Shown: positions 58,623 through 64,000 of the stretch, piece after piece | Numbering within the stretch: the first letter of the stretch is position 1 | Layout of the letters: every line of letters starts with the position of its first letter | Source of the DNA: Streptomyces sp. NBC_01260 | Lineage (GTDB): Bacteria > Actinomycetota > Actinomycetes > Streptomycetales > Streptomycetaceae | Assembly (NCBI RefSeq): GCF_036226405.1 | Contig: NZ_CP108464.1 | Span: 2,480,001 to 2,544,000, forward strand | DNA: 64,000 nt | Direction: 5' to 3' | The notes under the pieces: generated by a model | Told to the model about the DNA's origin: nothing | The model's database searches: none | Seen by the model: only the letters and a program-made list of their open reading frames with translations | Program-made: the position numbers and the translations under genes

Positions 58623-60997
58623 TCAGGCCTCGGCCCGGCCGGCCGATTGATACCAGCCACCCGCAAGGGGCTCGTACGTCAGCACCGCACGGTTCTCCCG
58701 GTGCAGGAAGTGCGCGGCGACGTCGCGGACCTCCTCGGCCGTGATGTCGAGCAGGTTGCCGAGTGCGCTGCGGGCGAGCTGGGCATCACCGAAGAGCACG
58801 GCGTAGCGGCAGAACTCGTCGGCCCGCCCGGCGACCGTTCCCAGCCGGTCCAGCCACTCGCGCTCAAGCTGGGCCTGGGCGCGTTCCAACTCGTCGGGCA
58901 GGGGTCCCTCGGCGGCGAATCGGGCCAGCTCCTCGTTGACGGCTGCATCGATGGCCTCGACCTCCCCGGCGGTGGCGTCGCCGACGGCCTTGACGTCGAG
59001 CCAGGCCATGGAGGGCGCCCCGACGAGCCGCAGCAGGCCGAACCCGGCCGAGACGGCGAGCCGGTCGCGGCGCACCAGCCGGTTGTGGAGGCGGCTGGAC
59101 TCGCCACCGCCGAGGACGGTGAGCGCCAGGTCGGCGGCGTCGCAGAGGCGGGTGCCGTCGTGCGGCATCCGGTAGGCGGCCATCAGGGCACGGTTGGGCA
59201 CGTCCTCGACCAGGTGCCGGCGCTGTTCGCCCGCCATCGTGTCCTCGGGGAGCGCGCCGGAACGCGGCACCGGCCGGCGGTGGTTGGCCGGAATGGACCC
59301 GAAGTACTTCTCCACCCAGGCCAGGGTCTGCTCGGGGTCGATGTCTCCGACGACGGAGAGCACGGTGTTGTCGGGGGTGTAGTACGTACGGAAGAAGGCG
59401 CGTGCCTCCTCCAGAGTCACCGCGTCCCGGTCCGCGTTGGAGCCGATGGGGGTGTGCCGGTAGGGATGCCCCTGCGGATAGACCAGCTCGACCAGCCGCT
59501 CGAAGGCGTCTCCGTAGGGGACGTTGTCGTACCGCTGGCGGCGTTCGTTCCTGACGACGTCGCGTGCCCGCTCCAGCACGCTGTCGTCCACGGCTGCGAG
59601 GAGTGAGCCCATCCGGTCGGCCTCCAGCCAGAGCACGAGCTCCAGCTGGTGGGCGGGCACCGTCTGGAAGTAGTTGGCGCGCTCGAAGCTGGTGGTGCCG
59701 TTGAGCGAACCGCCGGCTTGCTGCACCAGCTCGAAGTGGCCGTTGTCCATGACCTGGGCCGAGCCCTGGAACATCAGCATGCAGAAGAGGTGCGCCAGGC
59801 CCGTACGGCCCTTGGGGTCGTGGCGGGAGCCGGCGTCGTACCAGACGTTCACGGCGGCGACCGGGGTGTTGTGGTCCTCGGAGAGCAGCACGCGCAGGCC
59901 GTTGGGGAGGCGGTGCTCGATGATGTCGATGCCCGCTATGGCGGAGGCGGACCGCTCGGCGGCGCCCCTGAGCAGGTCCCCGGCGGCCTGCTGGCGTGCG
60001 GCGTGGGCCGCCCCCTGCTGCGCGGCGGCGCCCAGCAGCCGCCGTTCCGCCGTGCGCAGCTGCTCGGCCTCCGGTCCGACCCGGTCGAGGCGGGTCTGCT
60101 CGCGCAGTTCCTCCAACTCGCGGATACGTTCCAGGACTTCCGCCTGCAGCGCTCGCTCCCTGGCCTCGGCCTCGGCCAGCTTCCGGCCCACTGTGGCGAG
60201 TTCCTCGGCGGGGTCGACGATCTTCTCGGGTGGAGCGGCGTTGTGCGCGAACACGAAGTCCCGGGCCGCGTCGATGCTGCGCTCCTGCGGGATGGGCCGG
60301 CGGTCGCGGGCGAGGTTGTCGTGCAGCTGGGAGAACAGCGGGTGCAGCTTCAGCCCGGCCGGCTGGCCGGGAACGCCCGCGTCGACCAGGTCGGCGAGGT
60401 ACTTGGTGAAATAGGTCTGCGGCTGCGCCGCGTGCGCGTCGGCCTCGTACCAGGCGGTGGCATCGGCGCTGCTGGCGGTCATGGTGTAGGCGCCGGTCCG
60501 GGAGGCCCGCTCCAGCACCTCTTCGGGGGAACCGGCGAGGGCGTGGTCGCGGTGGGTGGCCAGCCCGGAGAAGCAGCAGTCGAGCATGACCACCTTGGTG
60601 GCGGCGCGGCTGTAGCCCATGCGGCCCGGCGTACGGCGGTGAACGGCAGACTCGTGGTCGCCCGCCGGTGCGGCTCGGTGCGGGAGCCGATCAGCCCCAG
60701 ACAGAGCTGGTCCTCGTCGTCGATCTGGCCGTGCCCCACGTAGTAGAACAGCGCCACGTCGGTGGTGTCCTCGAACAGGTCGAGCAGACGGTCGGACAGA
60801 TCACCCGGGCCCGGCTCGTTGGGCAGTACCGCCACCCGGTCCTCCGGCCAGCCGCAGCGCGGGCCGGTGAGCAGCCGGTACATGCGGTTCAGACTGTGCC
60901 GGGCGGCGGCGACCGAGGTGAGATGCGTGTAGTCCCACGTGCCGATCAGCACGGCTCGCGAGCGCCCGTAGTCGTGCAGTGGCCGCTGGTCAGTCAT
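58623..60997 (-). pseudogene. Caspase-like peptidase (EACC1-associated) fused to an inactive M16-like domain; frame broken once
   Basis: The first part (60997 down to about 60620) is a caspase fold: RAVLIGTWDYTHLTSVAAAR, and catalytic His in FYYVGHGQIDDEDQL. After a -1 shift near 60620 the other frame continues MGYSRAATKVVMLDCCFSG with the catalytic Cys, then a coiled-coil linker (about 60250-60000), then an M16-type peptidase-like region. There, TGLAHLFCMLMFQGS replaces the zinc motif HxxEH, so this domain cannot bind zinc as usual, though NERRQRYDN is kept. EACC1 precedes it by overlap. The break may be a mutation, sequencing error or programmed shift; without it the protein would be about 790 residues. 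Confidence 0.75.
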
Positions 60998-61328
60998 CGA
61001 GGAGCCGCTCCAGGATCGGCATGACCTCCTCGACGTTGGTGGCGTCGACGGTCACCTTCTTCCCCCGCACCGACACAGTGACGGAAATGTCGCTGCGCTT
61101 CGCCCGCAGGTACTGCGGCAGGATCTTGATCACGGTGACCAGTCCGGTGCTGGCGGCCAGCACGCTGAGCACATCGAACGCGCCCTGCTCGCCGGGGCCC
61201 GGTGTTCCGGGCGTCCGGCGGACCTCCGCTCCCGGAGGCAGGGCCAGAGTCAGCCAGGTCCGCAGCGAGCCCAGCTCGCCCTGAGGGTGTACGGCCAGCT
61301 CCACGCTGTGTGCGGCCTCGGTGCCCAT
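60990..61328 (-). CDS. EACC1: effector-associated constant component 1
   Basis: The 112-residue protein matches the EACC1 pattern: GELGSLRTWLTLALPPGAEV, a Gly/Ala helix (VLSVLAASTGLVTVIKILPQ), and the C-terminal RSDISVTVSVRGKKVTVDAT. EACC1 is a small constant part of actinobacterial conflict systems, typically beside a caspase or other effector, as here (8-base overlap with the caspase gene). ATG 61328 fits the domain; an in-frame ATG at 61439 with GAGGGAG before it would add 37 residues. A TTGACA/GATTGT promoter (61483-61456) lies upstream. Confidence 0.8.
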   Translation of the reverse strand: MGTEAAHSVELAVHPQGELGSLRTWLTLALPPGAEVRRTPGTPGPGEQGAFDVLSVLAASTGLVTVIKILPQYLRAKRSDISVTVSVRGKKVTVDATNVEEVMPILERLLDD

Positions 61329-61503
61329 GACGCCCCCGCATCCCGGTGGCGCCGACCCTGCCGACCCTGGCAGGCCCGGGCTCATCACCATCCGCAGGAA
61401 CTTCGGCGTCCACTCCGCCAACACCGACGCGTTGAGCATCGGATCTCCCTCGGAGACAATCACCACCCAGGAATAACTGTCAAGCGGTGCAATCCAGTTC
61501 AGG

Positions 61504-62991
61504 TCAGGGCCGTTCCGGGCGCGGATGCCGGCCCGCGCGCCGGCGGCCGAGAAGGCCGCCGGCGAGCAGCGCCCCGGCCAGGACCAGCGCGGAGTTGACC
61601 AGGATCGCGACCGCGACACCCGACAGGACGGCCTGCGGGCCGCTGTCGCCGAGGCCGGACATCCGGGCGGTGGCGATGGCGCTCATCACCGGGATGCCCA
61701 GCGTGATGCCGACCTGCTGGGTCATCGTGGCGAGGCCGGTGGCCAGGCCCTGCTCGTCGTCGGGGAGGCCGGAGGTCGCGGTGACCATGAAGCCGACGAT
61801 CATCAGCATGTTGCCGACACCGCCGACGAACGTGGCCGCCAGCAGCAGCCAGATCCAAGTCCCGGAAGTGCCGAGCGCGACCAGGGAGAGGGTGGCGGCG
61901 GCCTGGACGATACCGCCGGTGACGATGGTCGCCCGGTTGCCGAACCGGCCGACGGCGCGGCCGCCGAGGGTGCCGCCGATGACCGTGCCGATGCCGAGGA
62001 CGCCGAAGGCGAGGCCGGTGGCGAGGGGCGAGTAACCGAGGACTTCCTGGAGGTAGAGGGTCAGCAGGAAGACCAGGGAGGTCTCGGTGACGAAGGCGAT
62101 CAAGCCGGTGACGTTGCCCCAGATGACGCTGCGGCGCTTGAGGATGTGTACGGGGACGAGCGGCGCGGCGGCCCTCTTCTCGACGGACCAGAAGCCGATG
62201 AGCAGCGCGGCACCGGCGAGCAGCGCGGCCAGGGTGGCGGGCGCGGTCCAGCCGGTCGCGCCGGCCTGCGTGAGTCCGTGGACCAGGAGCAGCAGTCCGC
62301 CGGTGACGGTCGCGGCTCCGGGCACGTCGAGGCGGGGCCGTGCGGCCGGGCGCGAGTCGGTGATGACGGACGGGGCCAGGGCGACGACGAGTGCGGCGAC
62401 GGGCACGTTGACGAAGAAGGCCCAGCGCCAGGAGAGCAGATCGGTGAGCAGTCCGCCGAGGATCGCGCCCGCCGTGAACCCGGCGGACATCAGGGCCCCG
62501 TTGAGGCCCAGGGCTCGTTCGCGCAGCGGGCCCTCCTTGAACGCCGTGGTCAGCAGGGCGAGTCCGGCCGGGGTGACGGCCGCGGTGGCGAGGCCCTGGA
62601 GGACACGGGCGGTGAGCAGTACGCCGGGGGAGGTCGCCAGCCCGCCCAGGGCCGAGGAGAGGCCGAGGACGACCATCCCGCCCATGAAGACGCGCTTGCG
62701 CCCGACGAGGTCGGCGACGCGGCCGAACAGGAGCGTGAACCCGGCGGCGGCCAGGGCGAACGCGGTGGCGATCCACTGCAGGTCCGGGAGGGCGAAGCCG
62801 AGCCCCTCGCCGACGACCGGCAGGGCGACGTTCAGGATCGAGAAGTCCACCGCGATCATGAACTGGGCGCCGAGGAGGAGAGCGAGGACGAGCTTCTGCT
62901 GGCCGGTCATACGTGGTGCGGCCACCGGCGGGGCCGCGGTGGCCGGGGCACTGCCGGTGGCGCGTGACGGGGTCTGGCTGGGTGCGGACAT
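61504..62991 (-). CDS. MFS transporter, DHA2-type (14 helices)
   Basis: The 495-residue protein has about 14 hydrophobic segments, the motif A loop GRVADLVGRKRVFMGG, motif C LNGALMSAGFTAGAILGGLL and motif D1 DFSILNVALPVVG, typical of drug-proton antiporters. It probably exports a toxic small molecule. It is divergent from a TetR gene with a clear operator between them, so that regulator should control it. The N-terminus is Pro/Ala-rich; start at ATG 62991. Confidence 0.92.
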   Translation of the reverse strand: MSAPSQTPSRATGSAPATAAPPVAAPRMTGQQKLVLALLLGAQFMIAVDFSILNVALPVVGEGLGFALPDLQWIATAFALAAAGFTLLFGRVADLVGRKRVFMGGMVVLGLSSALGGLATSPGVLLTARVLQGLATAAVTPAGLALLTTAFKEGPLRERALGLNGALMSAGFTAGAILGGLLTDLLSWRWAFFVNVPVAALVVALAPSVITDSRPAARPRLDVPGAATVTGGLLLLVHGLTQAGATGWTAPATLAALLAGAALLIGFWSVEKRAAAPLVPVHILKRRSVIWGNVTGLIAFVTETSLVFLLTLYLQEVLGYSPLATGLAFGVLGIGTVIGGTLGGRAVGRFGNRATIVTGGIVQAAATLSLVALGTSGTWIWLLLAATFVGGVGNMLMIVGFMVTATSGLPDDEQGLATGLATMTQQVGITLGIPVMSAIATARMSGLGDSGPQAVLSGVAVAILVNSALVLAGALLAGGLLGRRRAGRHPRPERP

Positions 62992-63016
62992 GGTTGCCCT
63001 TCCTCGGGCGGAAGTT

Positions 63017-63040
63017 TTAACGGTTCTGTAGTTCCGTTAA
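63017..63040. promoter_or_regulatory. TetR-type operator between the exporter and tetR genes
   Basis: Perfect arms TTAACGG (63017-63023) and CCGTTAA (63034-63040) with a 10-base spacer, in the 101-base divergent region. Its size and place are typical of a TetR operator controlling both promoters. Confidence 0.7.
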
Positions 63041-63092
63041 GATGAGGCGACCGTAGCAGAGGAGAGCGCAGTAATGGAACTGGAGACCCGTT

Positions 63093-63704
63093 ATGACATC
63101 TGAGGGTGTGGAACCCGGCACGGTCCGGCCCGGCGGGCGCACCGCCCGGGTGCGGGAGTCCGTCCTGCGCGCGGCGGGTGACGCGCTGGCCGAGCACGGC
63201 TTCGACCGCCTCGATCTCGCCGATGTCGCGCGCCGCGCGGAGGTCGGCAAGACGACCGTCTACCGCCGCTGGTCCAGCCCCACCGGGCTGATCGCGGATC
63301 TGCTCGACGACATGGCCGAGCAGTCCTCCCCGCGCACGGCGACCGGCTCGCTGGCCGAGGACCTCAGGGCCAACGCCCGGCTCGTGCTCAAGACCCTCAC
63401 CGACCCGCGCCAGGGCGCCCTGTTCCGCTCCGTGATCGCGGCGGCGACCTGCGACGAGCGCACGGCTCGGGCCCTGCACCGCTTCTACGCGATCCGGCTC
63501 AAGGAGTGGTCCGGCTGTGTCACCGAGGCCGTCGAGCGCGGGGAGCTCCCCGCGGGCACGGATCCGGACGAGGTGATCCGTGCCGTGTCGGCGCCGCTCT
63601 ACTACCGCCTGCTGGCCAGCGGCGACCCGCTCGACGCGGCGGCCGCCGACCGCGCGGCCGACGCCGCCGCGGCGGCCGCGAGGGCGGGTACGTACGTGAG
63701 CTGA
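63093..63704 (+). CDS. TetR/AcrR-family repressor
   Basis: The 203-residue protein has the TetR helix-turn-helix (RESVLRAAGDALAEHGFDRL, DLADVARRAEVGKTTVYRRW) and a C-terminal TetR_C-type ligand-binding part (LVLKTLTDPRQGALFRSVIA). It likely represses the divergent MFS exporter and itself through the dyad at 63017-63040, with the exported compound as inducer. The gene ends 2 bases before the stop of a convergent gene. Confidence 0.9.
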   Translation: MTSEGVEPGTVRPGGRTARVRESVLRAAGDALAEHGFDRLDLADVARRAEVGKTTVYRRWSSPTGLIADLLDDMAEQSSPRTATGSLAEDLRANARLVLKTLTDPRQGALFRSVIAAATCDERTARALHRFYAIRLKEWSGCVTEAVERGELPAGTDPDEVIRAVSAPLYYRLLASGDPLDAAAADRAADAAAAAARAGTYVS

Positions 63705-63706
63705 GC

Positions 63707-64000
63707 TCAGCCCGCCCGCAGCCGGGCCGCCCAGGGGTGGTCCGCGCCCTCGGCCAGAGTGATCGTCTCGGTCAGCCAGGCGCGCTGGTCGTCACCAAGG
63801 ACCGGCAGCGCGGCCTCGAAGTCCTGCTCGTCCTTGGGGCGCCGGGACCGGGACTTGTACAGCAGCTGCACCTGCGGCACGACATGGGGGACGCCGTCCT
63901 GGGAGACCGCGCCCAGCCGGTCCAGCGGGAGCCTGATCCTGGGGTCGCGCCGGAACACCCAGTCATCACCCGCCATGTCGTCGAGCATGAACTGGACGCG
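63707..64000 (-). CDS. Nucleotidyltransferase-like protein, C-terminal part (start outside window)
   Basis: Only the last 97 residues are present and the frame is open to the window edge. The pattern FMLDDMAGDDWVFRRDPRIR, VPQVQLLYKSRSRRPKDEQD and WLTETI resembles the C-terminal part of lincosamide/aminoglycoside-type nucleotidyltransferase-fold proteins common in actinobacteria. The active site would be in the missing part, so this is a weak assignment. Confidence 0.5.
   Translation of the reverse strand, partial: RVQFMLDDMAGDDWVFRRDPRIRLPLDRLGAVSQDGVPHVVPQVQLLYKSRSRRPKDEQDFEAALPVLGDDQRAWLTETITLAEGADHPWAARLRAG

Noticed and set aside
58439-58666. Minus-strand frame at the right attachment site that resembles the integrase tail.
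   Set aside because: The similarity comes only from the duplicated attachment sequence; there is no integrase body.
1-64000. CRISPR arrays, rRNA and tRNA genes.
   Set aside because: No regularly spaced repeats and no rRNA- or tRNA-like segments were seen by eye; a covariance-model scan was not possible.

Overview
The window is high-GC actinomycete chromosome, almost certainly Streptomyces. The evidence is strong G/C third-position bias, the mycobacterial/streptomycete-type fused 2-oxoglutarate decarboxylase Kgd, a nickel superoxide dismutase with its maturation protease, DUF6104, and an actinobacterial integrative element. All calls come from reading the sequence; no database search was run.

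Layout. (1) 1-9143, core-like: end of an isochorismatase-fold hydrolase, a nucleotidyltransferase, decayed gene fragments (ECF sigma factor and membrane proteins, about 1488-2136), a spermidine-synthase-like protein, an OmpR/histidine-kinase pair and kgd, closed by a strong terminator. (2) 9163-30751, minus strand: a 21.6-kb island of 13 genes in one direction. From promoter-proximal to distal these are: trypsin-co-occurring protein, trypsin/VMAP protein, MoxR-type ATPase, SAV_2336-type vWA/TPR protein, FxsA-like RiPP precursor, FxsB radical SAM maturase, HExxH peptide hydroxylase, TIR-like/NB-ARC/TPR protein, second trypsin-co-occurring protein, ChlI-like ATPase, ChlD-like vWA protein, CHAT protease and a second TIR-like/NB-ARC/TPR protein. 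It reads as an NTP-dependent conflict (defence or self/non-self) system wrapped around a modified-peptide cassette, and is the most interesting part of the window. (3) 30966-43321, ordinary chromosome: DUF6104, a small membrane protein, DUF4097 plus PadR, Clp-N plus HTH, zinc-type dehydrogenase, malic enzyme, polar amino-acid ABC transporter, methyltransferase, CGNR protein, sodX and sodN.

(4) 43302-58490: a 15.2-kb integrative element inserted in the 3' end of sodN. The last codons of sodN, the downstream sequence and its terminator hairpin are repeated at both ends. The element has integrase, XRE repressor, excisionase, a DUF3631 ATPase, MobC, a relaxase truncated by a deletion junction, a candidate transfer origin, and cargo: DUF2716, HAD, methyltransferase, phosphotransferase, an unknown protein, XRE-TPR, Nudix, and a low-GC DUF262-AlbA_2 protein that looks like a defence gene. 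An IS5-family element sits at the very edge of the right attachment site. No conjugative translocase is visible, so it looks mobilizable or decayed. (5) 58623-64000: a second conflict module, EACC1 plus a caspase fused to an M16 peptidase-like region whose zinc motif is destroyed and whose frame is broken once; then a divergent MFS exporter/TetR pair and a partial gene.

How the genes may work together (inference). In the large island, AAA and vWA proteins and the TIR-like/NB-ARC/TPR proteins would sense or assemble, trypsin-like and CHAT proteases would act as effectors, and the peptide made by FxsA/FxsB/HExxH could be a signal, cofactor or toxin. The EACC1-caspase pair near 61 kb belongs to the same general class of conflict systems.
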